DNA of 64,000 nucleotides. Origin: Persicitalea jodogahamensis (GTDB taxonomy: Bacteria > Bacteroidota > Bacteroidia > Cytophagales > Spirosomataceae). The position numbers were made by a program, and so were the translations under genes. Below, one piece after another: positions 36,638 through 45,783 of the stretch. Where the stretch lies: contig NZ_BMXF01000004.1 of the NCBI RefSeq assembly GCF_014651615.1, positions 62,001 to 126,000 of the forward strand, written 5' to 3'. Within the stretch, counting starts at the first letter, position 1. Every line of letters begins with the position of its first letter. The notes beneath the pieces are model-generated. The model saw only the letters and a list, made by a program, of their open reading frames with translations, searched no databases and had not been told where the DNA came from.

Positions 36638-39600
36638 GTGGACTCTGTGGACAACCTGCAATACGACATCTGGAAAAATCTGCAGGGCAAAAGGCTGCTG
36701 CTGGTGGCCATGTCGATTGCACTTCTACTCCACGGAGTGATCCTGTACTTTACGCTTCCCCAGACCTACGATGCGTTTGTGCACATATTTTTCGCTGACC
36801 ACTACGCTCGTTTTTGGTTCGAACCGTGGGAATATCGTTGGTACACTGGATTTTTGACGATTAGTTACCCGCCGCTGGTGCACCAAATGATCGCTCTCAT
36901 CAGCAAGCTGTTTCCGCTAAAAGTGGCGTTCTGCCTTTACACCATCACTATTTATGAGATTCTCATCGTGGGGGTTTATCGGTTCAGCAAGTTGTTTTTT
37001 GGCAAAACAACAGCGGGCGTAGCGGCCATTCTTACCGTGGTACTTTCCTCGATGATCGAGACTTTGCACGTGTATGGTCAGGCTCCGACGCTCACCGGTA
37101 TGGCATTTCTGCTCAATTCGCTGCCCTTTCTGTATCAATATTTTGTCAAGAAAAAGCCCATATATCTCGTGATGGCCCTCGTAGTACTGGCTGTGGCCGT
37201 GAGCTCCCACCACGTGACGGCGATTTTTGGCATGGTGTTTTTTATCGCGCCGACCATACTGATGGCGCTCGTTGATGCTAATCCTGCTCTGACGGGACTC
37301 CATCCGGTGCGATTCGTACAACAGATGGTTCTGGTGGCGCTCAGTAGCTACAAACAAATTCTGCTTTTCGGAGTATTGATGATATCGCTGGCGCTGGGCC
37401 TCATTTTTCCTTACTGGTACTGGAGCAAGACCGATCCGATTACGCAGGTATCCATTCCGCACGGATCACGGGACAACTTTCTGGAAGTAACCTCTTCCGG
37501 GCTGATATTCTACGTGATTCCGCTGGCCTTGATCATTGCCCTCTTGCCAGCCATCGCCTATTCCATCACCCGGCAGAAAAGGTATCTGGGCTGGGCCGTT
37601 TCATTTTTTATTTGCCTCTTATTCGGGAGTGGTGGCACCACGCCCATCCCAAAACTCATGTTGGGCGAAAACGCTTTCAACATACTTACCCTGGACCGGT
37701 TTGGATTTTGGGCGTCGGTCATTGCCATTCCGTTTATGGCCCAGTTTATCCATTCGTTTGTGGCTGGTTCGGTCAAAGACTTCTGGATAGCTAAGTATGA
37801 TTCCGCCACGCATTTCGTGCTGTCGGGTTTGAGCGGCCTGTCTTATATTCTTTTCGTGGTATACATCTTTCATCTGGCTAGTTTTCGTCCGCTCCAACCT
37901 AAGGAAATCGAGATTGAACCCATGCTCAATTTCCTGAACCGCGATGAACACATGCGCTGGCGGTTTCTGACCCTAGGCTTTGGCGATCAGATGGCCTGGC
38001 TAAGTACCAACACTCTCGCAGCGACTGTGGATGGAAACTACCACTCGGCGCGCCGGCTGCCTGAATTGACTACCCGGCCCGTGGAGCGGCTCGAAAATGC
38101 CAAGTACTCCGGCGAAGAAGGTCTGGCGTCACTCAATGATTTTCTGACTTATTCGGAAAAATACAGCCTGAAATACGTTTTCAGCAACGACCGGTTTTAC
38201 GATCCGCTGCTGTATTTCAACGGCTGGAACCGCACCATCCGCCTGGAAAATGGCATAATGGTTTGGGAAAAAGGAAATATCTCGACCATTAAGCCGCTTC
38301 GTCCCACGGAACTGTCGCCGCTTCTCAAGAAAGTCTGGGGGATTCTTCCCGTTTCCAGCCTGGTCGTAGCGGTTTTGCTTTCGAGTGTATACCTCCTGCG
38401 ATTTAAGGAGGAAGAATACCATGTAATCCGCAACGGGTCGGGCGAGCGGTATCCGAAAGTGATTCTCTATTCTGCTTCGCTGCTGCCGATACTGTTCTTT
38501 ACCTTTTTCATTGGCAAACAGGTTTATGAGCTTTTACTGGTCAAAGAGCAGGATACGCCCGAAAACACGGTGCTGAATTATTACAACCACCTGGATTTTC
38601 AGCGGTTCGAGAAGGCGTTTGGCTTCTTTGTGCCTTCGCCTGCATATACGCTGGACCGATACCTGCTCGAAAAATCGATGACTGATGGCGGATTGTGGCC
38701 TTCCTATTCCAAGCTGGATAGTATTGCAGTGCACCCAAACGGAAATAATGCTGACGCGGTGAAAGCGGAGGTGTTCACCCGCTGGCGTACCTCGCTGGGG
38801 TACCTCGAAAAAACGGATACGCTAAGTCTGCAGAAGGTGGAAAAGAAATGGTACATCGTCCCGGCGGAATTCGAACCCGAAATTCCGGAGGAACAGGTGA
38901 TCAGCCATGCCTACACCTTATTCCGGAAAATGGGAAAAAGAAAAATCAGCAGCTTCCCGACGGTGAAGGATGATCGGATCAAAAAGCCTTTCGCGGCCTT
39001 TAAGCAGGTGAATTTTATTCGGTCGGGACAAGAAAACTTTCTGACGGGCGAAATCCTGAACGCGGACGATATTCCGGTGAATATCGCACTAAGGGTTTCG
39101 ATTTATTATCATAATAACGAAGTAAGGAATTATTATCCGGGGAGTGCATTCCTGTACAACAACTCGCCCAAGGGGAGTACTTTCTTTCAGATTGCACTCG
39201 ACAACACATCGTTAATGGATTCCTTACAGGTGGATTCAATGGCCATTTACGCCGACACCGACATCAGCGAACGGGGCTATCTGCACGGAGGTGCTCTGAA
39301 CTACACCGTAGCTGCCGTAAGCACAAAGCAATTGAAAATTAGGGCTGAATATTACAATGACCTCACAACCGACCTGACGATCCCCGGTCTGCTGCTGGCT
39401 GAAAAAGACTCGGCGGGAGTCATCTGGCAAGCCCGGCTGTACACACATCCGCAGGCTATCCGCAGTGGGCTGCACGGTAGTTTTGAGGTGGGTTTTAAAA
39501 AAATAAATGGCAGAGCACAACACATCACAAAGTACCCTGTCGGAGCATACATCAATGGGCAACGGCGCCGGGTCCTCCCCACCATTCCGGACCCGCTGGC

Positions 39601-39667
39601 CAACCGCAACCACGGCCTGCAGATTTTGCCCCATTGTTTTATGGCTCAGGAAATATATCTCCAATGA
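36638..39667 (+). CDS. Large polytopic membrane protein, probable GT-C-type glycosyltransferase
   Basis: About 1009 residues. A GTG at 36638 is preferred because the open frame to 36569 would overlap the GT2 gene by 32 nt. About ten helices lie in residues 20-420, with HHVT after a helix (VAVSSHHVTAIFG) and an Asp/His-rich first loop (IFFADHYARFWFEPWEYRW) as in GT-C enzymes that use polyprenyl-phosphate sugars. A loop domain (about 430-590) precedes two more helices, and the C-terminal ~350 residues are a soluble, extracytoplasmic domain rich in beta strands. I do not recognise a specific family. It overlaps the lipoprotein gene by 4 nt. Confidence 0.75.
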   Translation: MDSVDNLQYDIWKNLQGKRLLLVAMSIALLLHGVILYFTLPQTYDAFVHIFFADHYARFWFEPWEYRWYTGFLTISYPPLVHQMIALISKLFPLKVAFCLYTITIYEILIVGVYRFSKLFFGKTTAGVAAILTVVLSSMIETLHVYGQAPTLTGMAFLLNSLPFLYQYFVKKKPIYLVMALVVLAVAVSSHHVTAIFGMVFFIAPTILMALVDANPALTGLHPVRFVQQMVLVALSSYKQILLFGVLMISLALGLIFPYWYWSKTDPITQVSIPHGSRDNFLEVTSSGLIFYVIPLALIIALLPAIAYSITRQKRYLGWAVSFFICLLFGSGGTTPIPKLMLGENAFNILTLDRFGFWASVIAIPFMAQFIHSFVAGSVKDFWIAKYDSATHFVLSGLSGLSYILFVVYIFHLASFRPLQPKEIEIEPMLNFLNRDEHMRWRFLTLGFGDQMAWLSTNTLAATVDGNYHSARRLPELTTRPVERLENAKYSGEEGLASLNDFLTYSEKYSLKYVFSNDRFYDPLLYFNGWNRTIRLENGIMVWEKGNISTIKPLRPTELSPLLKKVWGILPVSSLVVAVLLSSVYLLRFKEEEYHVIRNGSGERYPKVILYSASLLPILFFTFFIGKQVYELLLVKEQDTPENTVLNYYNHLDFQRFEKAFGFFVPSPAYTLDRYLLEKSMTDGGLWPSYSKLDSIAVHPNGNNADAVKAEVFTRWRTSLGYLEKTDTLSLQKVEKKWYIVPAEFEPEIPEEQVISHAYTLFRKMGKRKISSFPTVKDDRIKKPFAAFKQVNFIRSGQENFLTGEILNADDIPVNIALRVSIYYHNNEVRNYYPGSAFLYNNSPKGSTFFQIALDNTSLMDSLQVDSMAIYADTDISERGYLHGGALNYTVAAVSTKQLKIRAEYYNDLTTDLTIPGLLLAEKDSAGVIWQARLYTHPQAIRSGLHGSFEVGFKKINGRAQHITKYPVGAYINGQRRRVLPTIPDPLANRNHGLQILPHCFMAQEIYLQ

Positions 39668-40491
39668 AAACTCACCTTCTTTATGTACCACTACTACTAA
39701 TGACTTGGGCCTGCTCGCAGGTACCCATTGAGAAACCCGTACTTGTTTCTAAATCAGAAATCGTATCAATCCCGGCGGATACGTTGTCCTTCAACACTTC
39801 CCATTCAGAATGGGAGGCCATGCTATACACACACATACAACCTTTGAAGATGCGCACCCACCAGGCCAATGGCCGGCTGATGGTGTTCCTGTTGCCGGGG
39901 CAGGGGGGGATTTTGGAAGGGCCGGCCCGGTTGGAGCTGGCCACCGGAAATCGGCACTTCTACTACCCGGTCACGGTGAGGAACAGTGTCGTAAAGACGG
40001 GTTCGATGAAAGATTACCGTTCCCCCAAAACGGTTAATCCCGACTCAGCTCTGGCGCAACAGCGGATCGTTCACATCATCGATCCGGCACGGAATCTGCT
40101 TGAACTTCCGGGGAAGGGGTACTTTCTGGAGCAGGAATTGACCCTTGATCCGACTGTTGCGGTTTACCGGGCCAACGCCGACAAACCGTTGACTGCCTAT
40201 TACGTAGAGCCTGGAAGTTGTGTCAATGTCCCGGTTCAGGCGGGTTATAAAAAGGGTAATAATTCTTTTGAAGTAGTGGTCGGCCCCCTTATTGACCGGC
40301 ACGGCAACACGGTAGCCGACGGAACACTTGTCACACTGACGCTGAGAAGCGGAGGCAAAGTCTGGCATCTTGAAGAGAATCTTCAGAACGGACTGGTGTC
40401 GCGGACACTACCGGCCCAAAAGTTTATCGGGTTTGATGTTCAGGCCAACGTGCAGGATCGTTTTTCAAAAACTTTAAAACTATCCATCTAA
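39664..40491 (+). CDS. Hypothetical lipoprotein of the glycan operon
   Basis: A 275-residue lipoprotein starting at the ATG at 39664, which overlaps the previous stop by 4 nt. The signal ends LLLMTWACSQ with Cys at about residue 17. The mature part looks like two beta-sandwich (Ig-like) domains, for example ELPGKGYFLEQELTLDPTV and FEVVVGPLIDRHGNTVADGT, without catalytic motifs. It may anchor or guide the exported glycan. I know no family. Confidence 0.75.
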   Translation: MKTHLLYVPLLLMTWACSQVPIEKPVLVSKSEIVSIPADTLSFNTSHSEWEAMLYTHIQPLKMRTHQANGRLMVFLLPGQGGILEGPARLELATGNRHFYYPVTVRNSVVKTGSMKDYRSPKTVNPDSALAQQRIVHIIDPARNLLELPGKGYFLEQELTLDPTVAVYRANADKPLTAYYVEPGSCVNVPVQAGYKKGNNSFEVVVGPLIDRHGNTVADGTLVTLTLRSGGKVWHLEENLQNGLVSRTLPAQKFIGFDVQANVQDRFSKTLKLSI

Positions 40492-41039
40492 TGCTCAGAC
40501 TATTTTTATTATTTCTCGGGCTTCTGGTTGGCGTCTTTCTCTACTTTCGGGTCGAATCCCAGCCCCCTGCTCCCGAATTGCCCATATTCCTGCGCCAGGA
40601 TACCATTGCCCTTGCCCACCACACTTCCATTAAGTTATCCGTACTTTCCAAAAAAACACCTTCTATGGCGCAACAGGAACAACTTCGCCATGATTATGCC
40701 GACCTGTGGGCGCATCTCAATCACCTCTACGCGACCAATGATGTGGAAGCTGGCAAAGAGTACTACACCGAGGAGTGGTTTCGGCAATTGTGCAAACATT
40801 ACGAAGGAGAAATAGAATCGCGCGTCAGCAGGACGGATTCGCTTCATCACCTGCAAATCATGAACTGGTCGCGCGACGGATTAGTGTGCGCTGCGGTGGA
40901 TAGCAACGCCATACTTACCTATTCCTATCCTGATCGAAGTACCCGTCGCGTGCGCACCTCGCTTGCTCTGGTGTTGCTGTTTCAGGGCGATCACTGGCGG
41001 ATCGATGCCATGAGAGTACTCGACGAAAAAGAAATATAG
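40491..41039 (+). CDS. Hypothetical membrane-anchored protein
   Basis: A 182-residue protein with one N-terminal helix (LFLLFLGLLVGVFLYF) and a soluble part facing the periplasm. The stop of the preceding gene and this ATG share one base (TAATG). The soluble part (about 65-180), ending LALVLLFQGDHWRIDAMRVL, resembles an NTF2-like/SnoaL cone fold in pattern, but this is a weak impression. No function is assigned. Confidence 0.72.
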   Translation: MLRLFLLFLGLLVGVFLYFRVESQPPAPELPIFLRQDTIALAHHTSIKLSVLSKKTPSMAQQEQLRHDYADLWAHLNHLYATNDVEAGKEYYTEEWFRQLCKHYEGEIESRVSRTDSLHHLQIMNWSRDGLVCAAVDSNAILTYSYPDRSTRRVRTSLALVLLFQGDHWRIDAMRVLDEKEI

Positions 41040-41063
41040 AAATTCCTAACTACTGATATACCC

Positions 41064-42245
41064 ATGAAACTTGCCTTCGTCTCCCCCTATCCGCCCAGTC
41101 AGGTCACCCTCAACGAATACGGTTATCACCTCATCCGTAGTTTCGTTGGCAAGCCGCAGGTTGAGGCAGTGTATGTGCTGACAAACCACCTGAATGACGA
41201 TCGTGAATACAGTCGCTATGCCATGGATGGCATCGAGATCATTCCCTGCTGGAAATTTGATGGCCTGTTCAACTTCTGGAATATCAGGAACCAGCTGAAA
41301 AAAATTAAAGCGGACGCCGTGATTCTCAATCTTCAGTTTATGACCTTCGGAGAAGGGAAAATTCCCGCAGCTTTGGGATTGCTGACTCCCTGGGCGTGTA
41401 AACTCCTGGGAATTCCCACGGTGGTGATACTGCACAATATTGTTGAAACGGTGAAACTGGACACGATCGGCATGGCCGACAGCAAATGGAAAGGCGATTT
41501 GTTTCTCAAGATTGGAGAGGTGTTGACCCGGTTCATTCTGAAAGCCGATCTGGTGGGCGTCACCATTTCACAATATGTGGGTATTCTGAGAGAAAAGTAC
41601 CGCGCCGATAATGTCATTCTTCTGCCACACGGCAATTTTGAGCTTCCCGAACGGCGGTACTTGCCCGATCCGCTGCCGCATATCAATCTGATGGCATTCG
41701 GTAAGTTTGGAACCTATAAGAAAGTGGAGGTGATGCTGGACTCCATGCAGATCCTTGAAAAAAAATATCCCGACCTCAAATTCATCAGCACCGTGGCTGG
41801 CACTGACAACCCTAATGTGAAAGGGTACATTGATGACGTCAGAGAAAGGTACCGCCATTTGCCCAACGTAACCTATACGGGTTATATTCCCGAAGAAAAA
41901 GTAGCGGATATCTTTCAGGAAAGTACTTTTATCATTTTTCCCTATACCACCACAACCGGCAGTTCCGGTATTCTGCACCAGGCCGGTAGCTACGCGCGGG
42001 CCTGCATTCTGCCCAAGATCGATGATCTGGAAAGAGTGGTGGAGGAGGAGGGCTACGGTGGAGCTTACTTTGACACCGATAACGCCGAAAGTCTGGCAGA
42101 CGCCGTGTCGTACCTGATAGAGCATCCCGAAGAGCGGCGCGCCATTGAAGATCAGAATTATGCAGCGGCCCGGGGGCTGCCCATGAACGAACTGGCCCAG
42201 TGGTATCTCAGCCATATTCAATTCCTGACCGAACAAAACAAGTGA
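41064..42245 (+). CDS. Family 4 glycosyltransferase
   Basis: A 393-residue GT-B enzyme. The N-domain begins MKLAFVSPYPPSQVTLNEYG. The C-domain carries LMAFGKFGTYKKVEVMLDSM and the GT4 donor-site pattern YIPEEKVADIFQESTFIIFPY followed by TTTGSSGILHQAGSYARACI. The retaining enzyme transfers a sugar from a nucleotide donor to a glycan on the cytoplasmic side. It starts 25 nt after the anchored protein and ends 5 nt before gtrA, inside the operon. Confidence 0.93.
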   Translation: MKLAFVSPYPPSQVTLNEYGYHLIRSFVGKPQVEAVYVLTNHLNDDREYSRYAMDGIEIIPCWKFDGLFNFWNIRNQLKKIKADAVILNLQFMTFGEGKIPAALGLLTPWACKLLGIPTVVILHNIVETVKLDTIGMADSKWKGDLFLKIGEVLTRFILKADLVGVTISQYVGILREKYRADNVILLPHGNFELPERRYLPDPLPHINLMAFGKFGTYKKVEVMLDSMQILEKKYPDLKFISTVAGTDNPNVKGYIDDVRERYRHLPNVTYTGYIPEEKVADIFQESTFIIFPYTTTTGSSGILHQAGSYARACILPKIDDLERVVEEEGYGGAYFDTDNAESLADAVSYLIEHPEERRAIEDQNYAAARGLPMNELAQWYLSHIQFLTEQNK

Positions 42246-42249
42246 GCGC

Positions 42250-42765
42250 ATGACCTCTGGCCTGACCAAATTGATCAATTGGGGATTACAAACGTTCTAT
42301 CCGATTTTCCGGCGATGGCTTCCTTTTCAGGTGTATGCCTACCTGGCAGTCGGGGCGGCTAACACCGCACTGAATATTGTCCTGTTCGTACTGTTTTACC
42401 AATTCATCCTGCCCCAGCCGGGTGTTTATTTTCAGGAATACCTGGTGGCTTCCTACACGATTGCTCTGCTCATCGCATTTCTGTTGACGATCGTGAGCGG
42501 GTTTTGGCTGAGCAAAAATTTTGCGTTTAAGGATTCGGGAAATGATTCGGATGTCGCGAAAAAGCAGCTTGGCAAGTATTTTATTGTCGTTGCGCAGGGG
42601 TTGGGCAGTGATTACCTGATCCTGAAAGCACTCATAGTGTTCGCGGACATGCACCCGACCGTGGCAAAGATTATTTCAACTACGGTCGTTCTGACCCTGA
42701 ATTTCTTGCTGCAAAAATATTTTACATTTCGGGTTAAAAAACCGTCGGAGAACCAGCCAGGATAG
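42250..42765 (+). CDS. GtrA-family membrane protein
   Basis: A 171-residue four-helix protein. The motif FQVYAYLAVGAANTALNIVLF opens helix 1, and SGFWLSKNFAFKD in the middle and NFLLQKYFTFR at the end are GtrA hallmarks. GtrA proteins are thought to flip polyprenyl-phosphate sugars across the inner membrane for O-antigen or wall-glycan decoration. It is last in the glycan operon, which supports a lipid-linked sugar pathway with the GT2 and GT-C-like genes. Confidence 0.92.
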   Translation: MTSGLTKLINWGLQTFYPIFRRWLPFQVYAYLAVGAANTALNIVLFVLFYQFILPQPGVYFQEYLVASYTIALLIAFLLTIVSGFWLSKNFAFKDSGNDSDVAKKQLGKYFIVVAQGLGSDYLILKALIVFADMHPTVAKIISTTVVLTLNFLLQKYFTFRVKKPSENQPG

Positions 42766-42901
42766 GTAATTCAAGTCATCCACAGACTTTAAGCTTTCAA
42801 TCGCCAAATGGTCAGAAAAGAAAGCCGTTGATACCTTATTGGACCGGGCTAAGATACCTGGGAGGTTGGGTACTTTATGGCATAATCGAATAAACAATAG
42901 A

Positions 42902-44332
42902 ATGATGGGAAAATACAACTACCTGAATATCCTGATTGGCTCATTTTTCGCTGTACTTAGTCTGGCAGCCTGTTCGGGCGATTCTGAAAGTACCTCGGGG
43001 GACGAAAAAGACCCCTGGGATGCCGTGGCGGCGATTGAAGGAAGAATAGTAAAGCCGACTTTTCGCGATAAGGATTACCCTATCACCGATTTTGGCGCCA
43101 TTGATGGCGGTAAAACCGACTGCACGCTGGCGTTCAGAACCGCCATCGAAACGTGCAATAAGGAAGGTGGGGGCAGGGTGGTAGTACCGGCAGGAAACTA
43201 CCTGACGGGAGCCATTCACTTACTCAGCAACGTCAACCTTCACCTGGAAAAAGGAGCCACAATCTTGTTTTCTACCAAACCATCGGATTATTTGCCCCTG
43301 GTTCACACCCGCTGGGAAGGCGTCGAACTCATGGGCTATTCGCCGTTGATCTATGCCTTTGAACAGAAGAATATCGCCATCACGGGCGAAGGGACACTTG
43401 ACGGCCAGGCGAACGAAACCAATTGGTGGCCCTGGAAAGGAAACGAGCATTACGGATTCAAGCCTGGCTCACCCAGCCAACTGGATAAGGATAAGCGGGC
43501 AGCGCTTTTTGGCATGGCCGAACAAGGGGTGCCCGTGGCTGACCGCAAGTTTGGGGAGGGCTCGTACCTGCGTCCGCAGTTTGTCCAGCCCTACCGCTGT
43601 GAAAATGTCCTGATCGAAGGGGTGACTTTGGTCAATTCGCCCATGTGGTTGCTGAATCCGGTACTTTGCACCAATGTGACCATCGATGGGGTGACCATGA
43701 CGAGTAACGGACCAAACAACGATGGGTGTGACCCTGAATCCTGCAAGGATGTGTTGATCAAAAATTGCTACTTCAACACCGGCGACGACTGCATTGCTAT
43801 CAAGTCGGGACGAAATGCCGATGGACGGCGGCTGAATGTCCCAAGTGAAAACATACTAATTGAGAACTGCAACATGGCAAACGGCCACGGTGGAGTGGTG
43901 ATTGGCAGCGAAGTATCCGGTGGAGTGAGGAATGTTTTTGCCCGGAATTGCCAGATGAACAGTCCTGAACTGGACCGGGCGTTGCGGATTAAAACCAATA
44001 CGGCCAGAGGAGGCACGATTGAAAATATCTATATGAAAGACATCGAAGTCGGCCAGGTGAAGGAGCAGACTATCATTGCCACCATGATGTACGAAGATAC
44101 TGGCAGCTATATGCCAACGATCAGGAATATCGAAGTACGGAACATGACCGTGAAGCAGGGTGGGAAGACCGGCATTCTGTTGCAGGGATACGAAGAGTCA
44201 CCGATTACGAACGTGCGCTTGAACAACGTTACAATCAATGGGGTGAAAGTACCTTACGAATTCAACCATGCATCCGATATTAGTTCCAAGAACTTGACCA
44301 TCAACGGAAAAGAAACTCAATTCGATCAGTAG
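42902..44332 (+). CDS. Glycoside hydrolase family 28 (polygalacturonase-like) lipoprotein
   Basis: A 476-residue enzyme starting at one of two adjacent ATGs (42902/42905). The lipobox LSLAAC puts a lipid on C24. The parallel beta-helix core has the GH28 active-site motifs NNDGCDP (272-278), GDDC (294-297), GHGG with H329, and RIK (362-364). It should hydrolyse galacturonan or related uronate glycans at the cell surface. It lies 136 nt after gtrA and is probably separately transcribed. The next gene starts 50 nt later. Confidence 0.94.
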   Translation: MMGKYNYLNILIGSFFAVLSLAACSGDSESTSGDEKDPWDAVAAIEGRIVKPTFRDKDYPITDFGAIDGGKTDCTLAFRTAIETCNKEGGGRVVVPAGNYLTGAIHLLSNVNLHLEKGATILFSTKPSDYLPLVHTRWEGVELMGYSPLIYAFEQKNIAITGEGTLDGQANETNWWPWKGNEHYGFKPGSPSQLDKDKRAALFGMAEQGVPVADRKFGEGSYLRPQFVQPYRCENVLIEGVTLVNSPMWLLNPVLCTNVTIDGVTMTSNGPNNDGCDPESCKDVLIKNCYFNTGDDCIAIKSGRNADGRRLNVPSENILIENCNMANGHGGVVIGSEVSGGVRNVFARNCQMNSPELDRALRIKTNTARGGTIENIYMKDIEVGQVKEQTIIATMMYEDTGSYMPTIRNIEVRNMTVKQGGKTGILLQGYEESPITNVRLNNVTINGVKVPYEFNHASDISSKNLTINGKETQFDQ

Positions 44333-44382
44333 AAAGAATAAATTTGAGATTTTGCGTTTTGTAGGTGACCAAGCTCAAACGC

Positions 44383-45117
44383 ATGAACTACGTACTATTA
44401 ATTTTTCTGGTACTAGCCGGTTCGACCTGGCATACGGATTCTGACAAAACTACCCGATTTGAACCCGTTGCCGTAATCGAGCTATTTACCTCGCAGGGCT
44501 GCTCCAGTTGCCCCGCCGCCGATCGCCTCCTCACTAAAACTTTGAAAGAAAGCGGCAAGAATATCATGGCCCTTTCTTTTCATGTAGACTACTGGAATCA
44601 TCTCGGCTGGGCTGATCCGTTTAGTGATAAAGCGTACACCAAGCGGCAATATGCCTACGCCAAACAATTCAATTCCCGGTCGGTCTATACGCCGCAGATG
44701 GTCGTGAACGGCAAAGCCCAATTCGTCGGCTCCAACGAAGCGGCGTTGAAAAAAGCCCTGAACGAAGCTACCCAGCGAACGCCTCCGGCGAACTTTACAG
44801 CCCTGAGTGCAAGTCCGGCGAGCGGGAAAGTATTGAAAGTGAGATACCAGTTGGAAGGCGATTACCAAAATTGTCAGGTAAATTTTGCCTTGGTTTCTAA
44901 ACACGAAACCACCGCCATTCAGCGCGGTGAAAACGGAGGCCGTACCCTCAGCAGCGACAACGTCGTGCGGCAGTTTGTCAAAGTACCCGCCAAATCAGCG
45001 GGAGAGGTACTTCTAAACGATATCGATAGCGGAGCAATCGATTTATCGGTAATCGCGTACGTTCAAAAAAATGATGGTTTAAGAATCGTGGGGGCGGCGA
45101 AGGCTGGGATTGAGTGA
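44383..45117 (+). CDS. DUF1223 (thioredoxin-like) protein
   Basis: A 244-residue protein with a possible signal anchor (YVLLIFLVLAGSTW). The signature LFTSQGCSSCPAADRLL near residue 35-50 contains the CxxC-like CSSC of DUF1223. YWNHLGWADPFSDKAYTKRQ and VYTPQMVVNGK follow, also typical. The C-terminal half is beta rich. The fold suggests redox or metal handling in the periplasm; no activity is established for the family. The ATG at 44383 is preferred over a GTG at 44365. Confidence 0.9.
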   Translation: MNYVLLIFLVLAGSTWHTDSDKTTRFEPVAVIELFTSQGCSSCPAADRLLTKTLKESGKNIMALSFHVDYWNHLGWADPFSDKAYTKRQYAYAKQFNSRSVYTPQMVVNGKAQFVGSNEAALKKALNEATQRTPPANFTALSASPASGKVLKVRYQLEGDYQNCQVNFALVSKHETTAIQRGENGGRTLSSDNVVRQFVKVPAKSAGEVLLNDIDSGAIDLSVIAYVQKNDGLRIVGAAKAGIE

Positions 45118-45136
45118 GCCTGCGAATTTTTTCAGA

Positions 45137-45601
45137 CTATTTTCGCACGTACTCGACCGAATAGCCAATTGGTAGTTTTGGAACGACTACGAAGTTGCCT
45201 TTCCCATCCACGGGCGAGGATTTTCGGCAATAACGCTCCGTAATAGTGTATTTAATTTTCTTGCTCAGGCTATCCACCTGAACGTCCCGCATATAAGTAC
45301 TGCCCACCCCTTGATTTATCGTGGAAGCACCCAGAACATCATATTTGCTAAAATCCACACTCTCCAGTTTTCCAGCACAGCAATGGTCAAAGACCTGCCT
45401 ATATTGCTCTTCTGTGGTTAGATGAATGCCATCCCTGGCTAAATCACCTACTTCCTGCCGATAGGCCAGGTAGTTTTCAGGAAGTACCCGGACGACGATA
45501 CCCGCCGTTTCGTCGTTGGGTTTTTCGTTGCAGAGTGGTTTTTCGCAGGAAGTGAAGAGTACAGGGAGGCATATGGCTAAGAGTTTGGCGGATTTTTTCA
45601 T
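45137..45601 (-). CDS. Hypothetical lipoprotein
   Basis: A 154-residue protein starting at the ATG at 45601, with lipobox CLPVLFTSC (Cys about residue 19). The mature part has four further cysteines, including the pair in DHCCAGKL, and ends VVPKLPIGYSVEYVRK. No family is recognised. It converges with the DUF1223 gene and its start region lies between two minus-strand genes. Confidence 0.72.
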   Translation of the reverse strand: MKKSAKLLAICLPVLFTSCEKPLCNEKPNDETAGIVVRVLPENYLAYRQEVGDLARDGIHLTTEEQYRQVFDHCCAGKLESVDFSKYDVLGASTINQGVGSTYMRDVQVDSLSKKIKYTITERYCRKSSPVDGKGNFVVVPKLPIGYSVEYVRK

Positions 45602-45720
45602 TGAATAAAGGTAGTATTTGGCAGTATTTAGTACCATTGGTTGGGAGAGAATCAAAGATGAACTTCCAGGAGACCCCTGCTGACTTTTTGAGGTTGGAAA
45701 CTATACAAAATTTAATAAAA

Positions 45721-45753
45721 AAGCGCGCCCAGGAGACGATCCGGGGCGCGCTT
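45721..45753 (-). terminator. Terminator of the cytochrome/beta-propeller gene
   Basis: A perfect 10-bp GC-rich stem (45721-45730 with 45744-45753) followed on the minus strand by six T residues. It begins 31 nt after the stop at 45784. Confidence 0.85.
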
Positions 45754-45783
45754 AAAAAAGTACCAGCAACTTATAATTTTCAA

